DNA from: Marinobacter fonticola
GTDB taxonomy: Bacteria; Pseudomonadota; Gammaproteobacteria; Pseudomonadales; Oleiphilaceae
Reading direction: 5' to 3'
NCBI RefSeq assembly: GCF_008122265.1
Contig: NZ_CP043042.1
Span: 1,364,001 to 1,428,000 of the forward strand
DNA: 64,000 nt
Part shown: one piece after another, positions 27,218 through 35,662 of the stretch
How positions within the stretch are numbered: position 1 is the first letter of the stretch
Layout: every line of letters begins with the position of its first letter
Made by a program: the position numbers and the translations under genes
The notes under the pieces: generated by a model
Told to the model about the DNA's origin: nothing
The model's database searches: none
The model's input: the letters and a program-made list of their open reading frames with translations, nothing else

Positions 27218-28701
27218 CTGCCTCCCACCAGCCAGCGAGTGGAGGTCTCAATCACGTCAATTAGCGCAGTGGGATAGATGCCAATCACAACCACCAGCAA
27301 CAGCAGGACACCCAGCACCAGGGTTTCGCTGGTTCTCAGATCGGCCATGGTATTCCAGCGCTCGGGCAACGGACCGAAGAACAGCGTTTGCAGCATCCGC
27401 AGGAAAAGCGCAGCCGTGATCAAAATGCCCAGCAACCCGATCGCTGCCAGCCAGGGGTAGACGCCAAACGTCCCCACGAAGATATGGAACTCGGCGACGA
27501 AGCCCGCCAGGCCCGGCAGACCCAGGCTGGCAAAGGCCGCCAGAGTGGTCAGCCCGGCCAGCTTAGGCGTTCTTGCGGATAGACCGCCATAATCCGCCAG
27601 CCGATAGGTTTCGCCCCGCTGCCAGAAGGAACCGGCGATCAGGAACAGCGCGCCTGTGATCAGACCGTGGGCCACCATTTCGATAGTCGCCCCTACGAGC
27701 GCCATGGAACGGGCCACTTCGCTGCCGTTGAGCAGGGCGCCTGCGGCGGCGATACCGAGCACCGCATAGCCCATGTGATTGATGGAGGTATAGGCAATAC
27801 GCCGCTTGATGTCTTTCTGGCCCAGAGCCACCAGGGCGCCATAGATAATGGAGACCAGTGCCAGGATCGCCAGCGGCAGCGCCCAGGCGGAAAAGGTTTC
27901 CGCCATCATGCTGTAGGGAATCCGGATCAAACCGTACGTCCCCATCTTCAAAAGCACACCTGCAAGAATGGCCGACGCGGGGGCCGGCGCATCCACATGG
28001 GCGCGGGGCAGCCAGGTATGGAATGGAACCAGGGGCGTCTTGATGATAAAGCCCAGTAGAAAAGCGGCCATGACCACGCCGGCAAAGACGCCAGCGCCTG
28101 CCAGCGGTTGCTGTGCAATCAGCTCGCGCATGTCGAAGGTGAGCGGGTCGGCCGACAGGTAAAGACCCAAGATCGCCAATAGCAGGAACAGCGATCCGAA
28201 CAGCGTGTAGAGAAAGAATTTCAGCGCCGCGTACTGCGGCTCACCGTGGCCCCAGCGCCCGATCAGGAAATACATGCCCACCAGTGTGAGATCGAAAAAC
28301 ACATAGAACAGCAGCAGATCGAGGGCGAGGAACACGCCAAGGGAGGCCGTTTCCAGAAACAGAATCCAGGCGTAGTACTGGCGCGCAGAGCCTTGAGTGT
28401 CGATGGGATAGATCGTCGCGCCGGTAAACAGCAGGGCCGTCATGGCGGCGATGGCAAGGGCAATGCCATCCACACCGAGACGGAAGCCCATGCCCAGTGA
28501 CGGCACCCAGTCCACTTCCTCGACCAGTTGGAACATGGCGCCGCCGGTATCGAATCGTGCCCAGGCGATAAGCATCAGGACCAGCGGCGCCAGCGTCACG
28601 GCTATGGCGAATCCGCGGGCCGACGCGCGTGACCAGCCCGGCCAGAGAGCCAGGGCCAGGGCGCCAAGTAACGGTATGACCAGTGAGGCGGTCAGAATCA
28701 A
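27214..28701 (-). CDS. nuoM: NuoM-like antiporter subunit of a complex-I-like operon
   Basis: 495 residues from a TTG that overlaps the nuoL stop (TTGA) and is preceded by AGGAGGATTCTC; the longer frame upstream is out-of-family sequence. The family core is clear: FIIKTPLVPFHTWLPRAHVDAPAPAS (channel Lys present), VLLKMGTYGLIRI and GFVAEFHIFVG. In TM5 the usual Glu of FFELMLVPMYFLI-type sequence is Asp here (FFDLTLVGMYFLI), an uncommon but conservative change. One of three antiporter-like modules. Confidence 0.88.
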   Translation of the reverse strand: MILTASLVIPLLGALALALWPGWSRASARGFAIAVTLAPLVLMLIAWARFDTGGAMFQLVEEVDWVPSLGMGFRLGVDGIALAIAAMTALLFTGATIYPIDTQGSARQYYAWILFLETASLGVFLALDLLLFYVFFDLTLVGMYFLIGRWGHGEPQYAALKFFLYTLFGSLFLLLAILGLYLSADPLTFDMRELIAQQPLAGAGVFAGVVMAAFLLGFIIKTPLVPFHTWLPRAHVDAPAPASAILAGVLLKMGTYGLIRIPYSMMAETFSAWALPLAILALVSIIYGALVALGQKDIKRRIAYTSINHMGYAVLGIAAAGALLNGSEVARSMALVGATIEMVAHGLITGALFLIAGSFWQRGETYRLADYGGLSARTPKLAGLTTLAAFASLGLPGLAGFVAEFHIFVGTFGVYPWLAAIGLLGILITAALFLRMLQTLFFGPLPERWNTMADLRTSETLVLGVLLLLVVVIGIYPTALIDVIETSTRWLVGGS

Positions 28702-30566
28702 GAGAATCCTCCTGTGAACATGCCTAGAATCAGGGTAAGAACCATCGCCACAACCCCAATGCCCATCAGGCTGTAGTAGTGGTGCAGCATGCCGGACTGC
28801 AACTGGCGAGTATTTTCTCCGGCCTTGCCGGCGAGTTGGGCGAGGCCTTCCGGTAACTCGTCGAACAGCCATTCCACGGTACGACTGCCGAGGTTCGCCA
28901 ACCAAAGTGTAAAGCGGGTGCTGGCACGGATGCCGGCGTCCACCGCACGGTCATCCAGTGTGGCGAGACGGACCGCAACAATATCCACCGGTTTTACGAT
29001 CAGGCCATGGGCCGCCTGTGGCAGTCGCATCCACTGAGACAGAAAAGTGCGGACGGTGCTGCTCTGAGCGGAACCGCTGATCTCACGTGCGGCGAAACGG
29101 CGCCCCAGGAATAGACCGGCCAGCACCAGCAGTAGCGAGACGACAAACTCCCAAAGCTTTGTCGACGGGAACGATGTAGTCAGCCACTGACCGAGGCCAC
29201 GGTGAACGCCCGGCAGCCAGATCATGCTACTGAGAATCACCAGCGCGACGAGGAAATAGACTGGAGCGCGTTGCAGGCCGCCATGGGTGCCGTCGGCAGA
29301 TTCCGGCCCCGTCAGTGCGGTGGAGCGAGGAAACAGGCAGCCCTGGAAACGGGCGGCATAAAGAGCGCTAAGCCCACCGGCGACTGCGACCAGGAGTGCC
29401 AGCCAGGGTGCGGTGAGACCCGCTGACGTCACCACGGCTTCCTTACTCCAGGCCGGGCCCAGCGGTACCAGTCCCGCCAGGGCGAGCGCCGCAATGAGCG
29501 CGGCCGGGCGGAGCCCGCTAGGCAACCTCACACGAGCGATTTGCCCCAACTCGTAAGAACCCGCGCGATGACCGGCTATACCCGCCGCCATAAATAGCGG
29601 TGCCTTCATCAAGGCGTGCATCGCGAAATGCAGCAGCGCAACCGCTGGGTAACCGGCGCCGATGGCCACAAACATCAGGCCATAATGGGCCGAGGTGGAG
29701 CCGGCAAGCAGGCGTTTGGCGTGAGGCGTGGCGGTGGCTACCAGGCCACCGGCCAGCGCCGTGGTCAGTCCGGCAGCGATCAATAGGGGACCGAACCAAT
29801 CCACGCCGGCGAGAATAGGCTGGAACTGCATCAGCAGAATAACGCCCGCAGCGACCATGGTCGCTGCGTGCAGCAGGGCCGATACCGGCGCCGGGCCGGA
29901 CATGGCGGCGAACAGCCAGGGCGCAAAGGGAAGCTGGGCGGATTTGCTCAGGGCCGCCAGGGTGACGCCGGCGGCAAACAGGCCCAGCGCCAGAGGATCC
30001 ATCTGACCGAGGTCGGCGTAGGCCAGGCTGCCGGTGTGTTGGAAAGCGATGAAGGCGGCCAGGTAAAGGCCCAGGTCCCCGGTACGGGTGGTCAGAAACG
30101 CCTGGGAGGCATGCCGGCCCCGTTCGCGGTCTTTGAACTCGTGCCCGATCAAGGCCCAGGACAAAGCGCCGGCAATCTCCCAAACCATCAACAGACTGAG
30201 CAGGTCCCGGGCTAGCACAATCAGCTCCATGACACCCGTGAATGCTACAAGTAGCGCAAGGAGCCGAGCCAAACGGTGGGGCGATTCATGGGCCGCTGCG
30301 TAGAAAACAATGGGCGCGGCCACCAACGGCACGACCAGCGCCGCCAGGTACGTCATTGGCGTAAAACCAATGGCCAGCCTGAGCTGCTCGCTCCAGACCA
30401 GCGACCCTGTCCAGCCCGCTGTTCCAGCCACGACCACCAGCGCCAGCGTGACCGCGACCACGCCAGCGGCGGACACCGCCAGGGCCGGCCGCGAGGCGGT
30501 GGTGCGCCACCAGGGGTACAGGAGGCCGGCGGCGATGATCGGGAATAGGGGGATCAACCAGAGCAT
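28698..30566 (-). CDS. nuoL: NuoL-like antiporter subunit with lateral helix
   Basis: 622 residues, near full NuoL length. Seen: TM5 Glu in LLMVWEIAGALSWALIG, channel Lys in LSKSAQLPFAPWLFAAMSGPAPVSALLHAATM, and an extended C-terminal part with a long amphipathic region and a last helix (LMGIGVVAMVLTLILGMF) matching the lateral helix and TM16. Keeping these residues argues the subunit still moves ions. Coupled to nuoK by a one-base overlap and to nuoM by four bases. Confidence 0.9.
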   Translation of the reverse strand: MLWLIPLFPIIAAGLLYPWWRTTASRPALAVSAAGVVAVTLALVVVAGTAGWTGSLVWSEQLRLAIGFTPMTYLAALVVPLVAAPIVFYAAAHESPHRLARLLALLVAFTGVMELIVLARDLLSLLMVWEIAGALSWALIGHEFKDRERGRHASQAFLTTRTGDLGLYLAAFIAFQHTGSLAYADLGQMDPLALGLFAAGVTLAALSKSAQLPFAPWLFAAMSGPAPVSALLHAATMVAAGVILLMQFQPILAGVDWFGPLLIAAGLTTALAGGLVATATPHAKRLLAGSTSAHYGLMFVAIGAGYPAVALLHFAMHALMKAPLFMAAGIAGHRAGSYELGQIARVRLPSGLRPAALIAALALAGLVPLGPAWSKEAVVTSAGLTAPWLALLVAVAGGLSALYAARFQGCLFPRSTALTGPESADGTHGGLQRAPVYFLVALVILSSMIWLPGVHRGLGQWLTTSFPSTKLWEFVVSLLLVLAGLFLGRRFAAREISGSAQSSTVRTFLSQWMRLPQAAHGLIVKPVDIVAVRLATLDDRAVDAGIRASTRFTLWLANLGSRTVEWLFDELPEGLAQLAGKAGENTRQLQSGMLHHYYSLMGIGVVAMVLTLILGMFTGGFS

Positions 30567-30871
30567 CAGTGCTTCAGTCCGTCCAGGGCTTCAGTCATAT
30601 CTGCCTGCTTGGCGCGGTAGACCGAGATGACCAGGGCAAAACCCATGGCCATCTCGATCGCCATCACCGCCATAGCGATGATTGTCAGCAGCTGTCCCTC
30701 GGGCGCACCGCCACCGGTCAGCGCCCAAAAACTCACCGCTGCGAGCATCGCGCCATTGAGAATCAGCTCCAGGCCCATCATCAGCATCACGAAAGACTGC
30801 TGGGAAAAGGCGCCATAGAGGCCGATGCCGATCAATGCGGCGGCAACGATGAGCAGTGTTACCAGTGTCAT
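30566..30871 (-). CDS. nuoK: NuoK-like subunit of a complex-I-like operon
   Basis: 101 residues, three helices, normal NuoK length. Both buried glutamates of the central aqueous axis are present: MMGLELILNGAML in helix 2 and MAVMAIEMAMGFALVI in helix 3. AAGGAGAGG precedes the ATG. A 67-bp gap separates it from nuoJ, the only sizeable gap in the operon. Confidence 0.9.
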   Translation of the reverse strand: MTLVTLLIVAAALIGIGLYGAFSQQSFVMLMMGLELILNGAMLAAVSFWALTGGGAPEGQLLTIIAMAVMAIEMAMGFALVISVYRAKQADMTEALDGLKH

Positions 30872-30938
30872 GGACCTCTCCTTGTGTCTGTTCCTTTCAC
30901 TGTTCCTGTTTCTTTTTTGTCACTGCGATGAGGAAGGC

Positions 30939-31547
30939 TCAGTGGCAATGGTGATGGTGGTGGCCACCGCCTTCGTCCTCGGGCGGCTTGTCCGCCGGGT
31001 CGCCGCCCGGTTCCAGGCCCGGTGGCTGGGAGCCTTCATTGGCATCGCCAAAACGGCCCCGGTGGCTGGTGAGCATCACCACGGCGATCATGGTGGCCAA
31101 CAAAGTGACGCCGGCGGACTCGAACACCAGCATGGAATCGCCCAGCAATTCGTGGCCCAGTGACACCACGGGTTTCAGGCCTTCCGGGACTGGCCGGCTG
31201 GGAAATTCGCCAAATAGCGCGACGGCGCCGAGCGCCAGAAAAGCTGCGACCCCGACCCCGATGGCCACTTTTTCCTGGTGAACCATCTTCATCGGATTCA
31301 GGCCGGCCGGGTTCATCATGAACATGACCATGAACAGGGCCATCACCATCATCTCCACCGCCATCATGAAGAACAGCGCCACGCCCAGATAGATGGCGGC
31401 AAGCAGCAGCATGATCACGCCCACCGCCAGGAAGGAAATCAGCAGGAAGAACGAGGCGCGCACCATGGAGTCGGTGACGAACACCCGCCAGCCGGCATAG
31501 ATCGCGATGGCGGCATTGACGTAGAAGACAATATCAACGGCGCTCAT
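30939..31547 (-). CDS. nuoJ: NuoJ-like subunit with His-rich C-terminal tail
   Basis: 202 residues. Helices at about 5-25, 28-50, 53-82, 92-112 and 140-160 match NuoJ; the third (FFMMAVEMMVMALFMVMFMM) occupies the place of the gly/tyr pi-bulge helix but with a very Met-rich sequence including a Glu. The tail after residue 165 is hydrophilic and ends GGGHHHHHCH, a natural metal-binding stretch unknown to me in NuoJ. The ATG is chosen from the four-base overlap with nuoH; the frame is open much further upstream as a shadow. Confidence 0.82.
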   Translation of the reverse strand: MSAVDIVFYVNAAIAIYAGWRVFVTDSMVRASFFLLISFLAVGVIMLLLAAIYLGVALFFMMAVEMMVMALFMVMFMMNPAGLNPMKMVHQEKVAIGVGVAAFLALGAVALFGEFPSRPVPEGLKPVVSLGHELLGDSMLVFESAGVTLLATMIAVVMLTSHRGRFGDANEGSQPPGLEPGGDPADKPPEDEGGGHHHHHCH

Positions 31548-32470
31548 AACAGGGCCTCCAGGCCGGCCCAGGCCAGATCCAGGAAAGCCAGCGGCAACAG
31601 GACCACCCAGGCGACGGTGAGAAAACGCTCGGGAGAGGGACGTGGCAGCCGGTGCCCGAGAAAGACCAGGATCAGTAGCAGCGCGAGCGTCTTCAGGATC
31701 AGCCACACCGGGCCGGGCAGCCACGGCCCCTGCCAGCCGCCCAGGAAAGCCGAAGCGCCGATGGCGGCAAAGGCCACCAGCATGGCCGCGCGGCCCATTT
31801 GCCAGAGCAGGCGCGTGCGCCCCGACGCTTCGGACGTGGCTCCGCCCGCCAAATCGCCGGCGTCGGCAAAGTTCAGCGGACCCCAGAAACTGATACCCAG
31901 GCCGACGATCAGGAACAGGGGCAGTCCGAGCGGCTGGCGAATCACATTCCACAGCTCGGCCTGGGATTCGACCACAGCGCTGACCTGTAACGATTCCGCC
32001 GGTAAAGCGACGCCAATCAGCACGAACATGCTGACCAGGATGTAGGACAGCCCCAGGGAGACGTACCGGTAAGCGCCGAGCAGGGGGAAGTGGGCGTTGG
32101 GCGCCCAGCCCCCGAGAAAGATCACCACTGTGGCGAGCGGTTCCAGCGCCCCCCAGAGCACAATGCCCGTGGTCAGGTCCACCGGGATGAAGCGGGCGGT
32201 CCAAGGCACTAACGCCAATCCCATCGCCGCCAACACCAGATAAAGTACCGGAGCGATACGCCAGGCGGCCCGGTCCGGCGCTTCGGTCTGGTTCGCGGGG
32301 GCATACCAGAGGCTGGCGGCATCCTGCAGCGGGGCGATCAGGCTATTCCGCCCGTTGGCACCGGCGATACGCGCGTGCACAGCGGCATCGAGCGCCGCGA
32401 CGCAGTAGATGCCGGCCAAGAGCGCCAGCAGCACGGTAAAGACGGAGCCAAAGAGCAAACCCACCGTCAT
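31544..32470 (-). CDS. nuoH: NuoH-like subunit with altered quinone-site loops
   Basis: 308 residues. Alignable landmarks: ANGRNSLIAPLQDAASLW (NuoH GPN--GPxGLLQPxADAxKL), FADAGDLAGGATSEASGRTRLLW (NuoH PFDLPEAEQELVAGYxTEYSG), FLGGWQGPWLPGPVWLILKTLALL and LPRPSPERFLTVAWVVLLPLA. Several acidic residues of the quinone-site loops are changed: the KE after ADA is AP, and EAEQELVAGY becomes DAGDLAGGAT. This suggests the quinone pathway is modified or lost while the helix bundle stays. Overlaps both neighbours by four bases. Confidence 0.82.
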   Translation of the reverse strand: MTVGLLFGSVFTVLLALLAGIYCVAALDAAVHARIAGANGRNSLIAPLQDAASLWYAPANQTEAPDRAAWRIAPVLYLVLAAMGLALVPWTARFIPVDLTTGIVLWGALEPLATVVIFLGGWAPNAHFPLLGAYRYVSLGLSYILVSMFVLIGVALPAESLQVSAVVESQAELWNVIRQPLGLPLFLIVGLGISFWGPLNFADAGDLAGGATSEASGRTRLLWQMGRAAMLVAFAAIGASAFLGGWQGPWLPGPVWLILKTLALLLILVFLGHRLPRPSPERFLTVAWVVLLPLAFLDLAWAGLEALL

Positions 32471-33732
32471 GACCCGGCACCTCCTTCACGAATGGCCGGC
32501 AGGTCGAGACTGGCGATAACCGACATGGCTTCACTCCACTCCAGACCGACGAGCAGCGGCGCCAGCAGATCGCTGCAATCCACCGGCGGTTCCGATTTGG
32601 CCAAGAGTCCCAGCGGTGACTCCACCGGATGGGATGGCGAGTTCATCGCCTCGTTCCGTTGGGCCGCCAAAGCCAATTCCAGCGCCTGTTCGGCTTCGTC
32701 GAGCCACTGCTTCCAGCGCGCGGCGCAGGTTCCCATCTGCTGGACCACAGGCTTGAAGCCGAGCGAGGCGTAGGCCGGGTCCTGGCTGCGGGCGTCCATA
32801 GCCACGTCGGCGGCGCGTGCAGCGGGGCCGCGCAGCCTCGCCAGACTGTCGGACTCGACAATACCTTTATCGGCGCCGGCGACACGAAACAGGGATCGCC
32901 ATATCGACGCAGGCACCAGCTCACTCGGGGACTGGCCGGGTTTGAGGTGGGCCACCCGCTGACGTAGTCGTATCGCGTAAGCTGTCAGGCCGTTTAATTG
33001 GAGAACATCGCTGAGACGGCGCAGGTGGTAGCCCGCCCGGGCCAGTTCCAGATCGGCGATGGGCACCGGCTGGCGCTGGGCCTGATGGAACACGGCGGGT
33101 AATGTACGCGGATAAGGCCTTGAGACCACCTCGAAATCGGCGACGACATCGCCATGGAGCTTGATGCGGGCGGTCATCCCCGGCGGCAGCAGGGTGGAAA
33201 ACGGCCCCAGGGTAAAATCCAGCGGATCGAGCTGCAGGCCGTCACGCAGATCGTCCTCGGGCATCGCCATGGGGCGACCGTAGGGTTTGCCGCCCATCAT
33301 GCCCTCGCCTCCGTGGCCATCGCCCAACCCTTTCCAGGGGGCCGGAGGCTCGTCCAGACACAGGTTCACATCACCGGCATGGTCGCCGCTGATGAGTTTC
33401 CGATAAACCTGACGGGCCTGTTCGGCGAGGTCTTCCGGCGTACTGGCCCGAATAGCGGAACTGTGCAGTTCCCGTGGAATTTCAGTGTCGCCATACCAGA
33501 GGCTGGTCCGGGGTCCCGGCACCTGATCGTGAATACGCTTCAGGGCATCTAGGTCAGGACTATCGACGGTTCCCAGGACCGCCAGCGCCCGGGCATGCCT
33601 TGGCGACGTTGTGAGCGTTATCCCAGGCGCGAGTTGCAGGACTTCAAGCGCTGACTCCCCGGCGTGTCCAACCACCGGAAACAGCGGGACGGGCGCCGCG
33701 CCGGCCCATTTTCGCAGCCAGCTCATTGCCAT
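32467..33732 (-). CDS. Degenerate NuoB-NuoD fusion protein, lacking Fe-S ligands
   Basis: 421-residue soluble protein. Residues about 25-135 follow NuoB: LTTSPRHARALAVLGTV and LKRIHDQVPGPRTSLWYGD align with the SPRQAD-VVAGT and YDQM-EPKW-GAC blocks. Residues about 175-400 follow NuoD: FTLGPFSTLLPPGMTARIKL, then ESDSLARLRGPAARAADVAMDAR and MGTCAARWKQWLDEAEQALEL. The four N2-cluster cysteines of NuoB are absent; only three Cys occur, none in pattern. NuoC is not represented. ATG at 33732 or, with the usual four-base overlap, at 33726. Probably a structural Q-module remnant. Confidence 0.75.
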   Translation of the reverse strand: MAMSWLRKWAGAAPVPLFPVVGHAGESALEVLQLAPGITLTTSPRHARALAVLGTVDSPDLDALKRIHDQVPGPRTSLWYGDTEIPRELHSSAIRASTPEDLAEQARQVYRKLISGDHAGDVNLCLDEPPAPWKGLGDGHGGEGMMGGKPYGRPMAMPEDDLRDGLQLDPLDFTLGPFSTLLPPGMTARIKLHGDVVADFEVVSRPYPRTLPAVFHQAQRQPVPIADLELARAGYHLRRLSDVLQLNGLTAYAIRLRQRVAHLKPGQSPSELVPASIWRSLFRVAGADKGIVESDSLARLRGPAARAADVAMDARSQDPAYASLGFKPVVQQMGTCAARWKQWLDEAEQALELALAAQRNEAMNSPSHPVESPLGLLAKSEPPVDCSDLLAPLLVGLEWSEAMSVIASLDLPAIREGGAGS

Positions 33733-34079
33733 TTGAACGCCCCCTCACGCCAGCCGTACAGGATGCCGATGGAGAGAATGCCCAGGAACATGCCCATCTC
33801 GGTCAGGGCCTTGATGCCTTCGGACACGTAGACCACCGCCCAGGGGTACATGAACATCATCTCCATCTCGAAGGCGATGAGCAGCAGCGTCATGGGGTAA
33901 TAGCGCACGTGGAAACGGGTCCAGGCGTGGGTATCCGGCTGTCCGCCGCCCAGGAAAGGCGCCCGCTGGGGCCAGGTGATGGGATGGCTTGATTGTCTGG
34001 GCGTACGCTGGACCCAGAGGCCGAAAGCGGCCGTGAGTAGCGCAATGATCAGCAGAACCAGCAACTGTTTCAATTCCAT
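33723..34079 (-). CDS. nuoA: NuoA-like subunit of a complex-I-like operon
   Basis: 118 residues, three helices. TM2-TM3 are classical NuoA: RFHVRYYPMTLLLIAFEMEMMFMYPWAVVY, then MGMFLGILSIGILYGWREGAFKW. The TM1-TM2 loop, normally PYECG, reads PFLGGGQP, so the invariant Cys used in the active/deactive switch region of canonical enzymes is missing. First gene of the operon; overlaps the NuoBD fusion. Confidence 0.87.
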   Translation of the reverse strand: MELKQLLVLLIIALLTAAFGLWVQRTPRQSSHPITWPQRAPFLGGGQPDTHAWTRFHVRYYPMTLLLIAFEMEMMFMYPWAVVYVSEGIKALTEMGMFLGILSIGILYGWREGAFKWQ

Positions 34080-34321
34080 GCCTTATCCGTGCTTCCTTAG
34101 CGTAGAGAGGGCTGCGAATTTGAGTCAATTAGAAAATGGGACTCGCAGTATTTCTGGGGACAGCCTTGCTGCGTTTGTGAAAAACGCCCGGAACCCGTCC
34201 GTTTCAGCGTAAGGCGTTGTTTGGACAATAACGTTTATAGGGTAACCATAGTTAGCCAAACTGAAATGAACCTGAAAATAACCTGTGTTTAATCTTGCGA
34301 GGTTCTTAAGTTCGGGGCCTA

Positions 34322-35662
34322 TCAAACTTCTTTGCGCGCCGGCATTGGAAGGCTAATACGGACTTCCAGGCCGCCGCTGCGAGCATCGTTGAATTCCACC
34401 GTACCGCCGTAGCGGTCAACCAGGTCCCGCACAATAGCCAGGCCAAGCCCGTGTCCCGGTGTTTGCTGGTCGAGTCTGAGACCGCGTGTACCCAGGTTTT
34501 CCCGTTCATGAGGAGCAACGCCTGGGCCATCGTCGGTGATTCTGATTATCAGGGTATCGTTGACCATAAGAAGGGCAAGGTTGACGCTGGCTCTGGCCCA
34601 CTTGCCCGCATTGTCGAGAACGTTGCCCAGCATCTCGTTCAAATCATGCTCTTCGATAGGCCACTTGAACTCGCTTTCCAGCGCCGTCTGCAATTCAAAA
34701 CTGATATGGCGGTATAGCCGACCCACCATCCATACCATGTCGCGCGCCTGTTTTACCGGGTGCGCCAATTTCCCAACCTGTGGCCCGGCGAACTGGCTGC
34801 GCCGCATTTCGGACTCCAGTTGCCGGTCAATATCGGACAGACGGTTGGCTAAACGTAGCCGGTAATCGCTGTCCAGCGGGCGCTCGGTATTCTGCAACAC
34901 CTGCTGGATCGCTGCGATTGGCGTCTTGACGCTGTGGGACAGGTTGGCCAGGGCATCCCGGGAGCGTTGTAGGCGCTGGTCAAGCATATCCAGCAGGCGG
35001 TTGATTTGGGTAATCAGGGGAACAAACTCACGCGGTGCATTCAAGTTCAGCCGGGCCTCGTGGCCTGCCTGCAGCTCCTGAAGCGAATGGCGCAATTGGC
35101 GCACCGGTTTGAGCGCCAGGGAGACCGCCAGCAAAACCAGTAAAATCAAAATCACGAGCAGTCCCAGTGCTACGAACGCGGTCCATGCATGAAGTTCGCT
35201 CTGACTCCCGTTGAGTCCGCTCAGGTCTTCGGCGACCACGATGACCGCGGGGGTCTCGTCAATTACCAGAGATTTGCGATAGGCCAGGTATTGTCTCGAT
35301 TCGAAGTCGAGGTTGAGAAAATCCGTCGAGGGTTCAGCGAGCAGCGGGGCTAGGAGAGGACGCAGTGGGTCGGGGGAGACAAACGCCTGTTCGCCCACCT
35401 GAATGGCGAACGCATGGTGAAAGACATCCTCGAAATAGGGACCGGCCGTCAACATAGGGTCCACCTGCGGATAAAGCTCGTTAACCTGTTTTTGTAGAAA
35501 AAGAGCCTCCTGCTGGAGACGATCATGCACGAAATCCCGCGTCATGCGCTCAAGCAGCACCCCGTGAATAAACCAGGCCAGCAGCATGAATGCGGCCATC
35601 AGTGGTAAAAGCCATAGCAGCAAGGTCGCGCGGATCGACAAGTTCTGCTTACTCATGGGCAT
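34322..35662 (-). CDS. copS: Sensor histidine kinase of the copper two-component system
   Basis: 446 residues. TM1 at about 14-36, a periplasmic domain of about 120 residues, TM2 at about 160-185, a HAMP-like linker (LALKPVRQLRHSLQEL), the H box NLSHSVKTPIAAI, and an ATPase domain with LGNVLDNAGKWA, DDGPGV and HGLGLAIV. The overall build is PhoQ/CopS-like. It overlaps the regulator gene by 14 bases. The copper role is inferred from the divergent cupredoxin-CopAB operon; the symbol rests on context. Confidence 0.85.
   Translation of the reverse strand: MPMSKQNLSIRATLLLWLLPLMAAFMLLAWFIHGVLLERMTRDFVHDRLQQEALFLQKQVNELYPQVDPMLTAGPYFEDVFHHAFAIQVGEQAFVSPDPLRPLLAPLLAEPSTDFLNLDFESRQYLAYRKSLVIDETPAVIVVAEDLSGLNGSQSELHAWTAFVALGLLVILILLVLLAVSLALKPVRQLRHSLQELQAGHEARLNLNAPREFVPLITQINRLLDMLDQRLQRSRDALANLSHSVKTPIAAIQQVLQNTERPLDSDYRLRLANRLSDIDRQLESEMRRSQFAGPQVGKLAHPVKQARDMVWMVGRLYRHISFELQTALESEFKWPIEEHDLNEMLGNVLDNAGKWARASVNLALLMVNDTLIIRITDDGPGVAPHERENLGTRGLRLDQQTPGHGLGLAIVRDLVDRYGGTVEFNDARSGGLEVRISLPMPARKEV

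Noticed and set aside
34080-34321. Leader gene or riboswitch before the complex-I-like operon
   Set aside because: The 242 bp contain only short frames and no conserved aptamer pattern that I could recognise.
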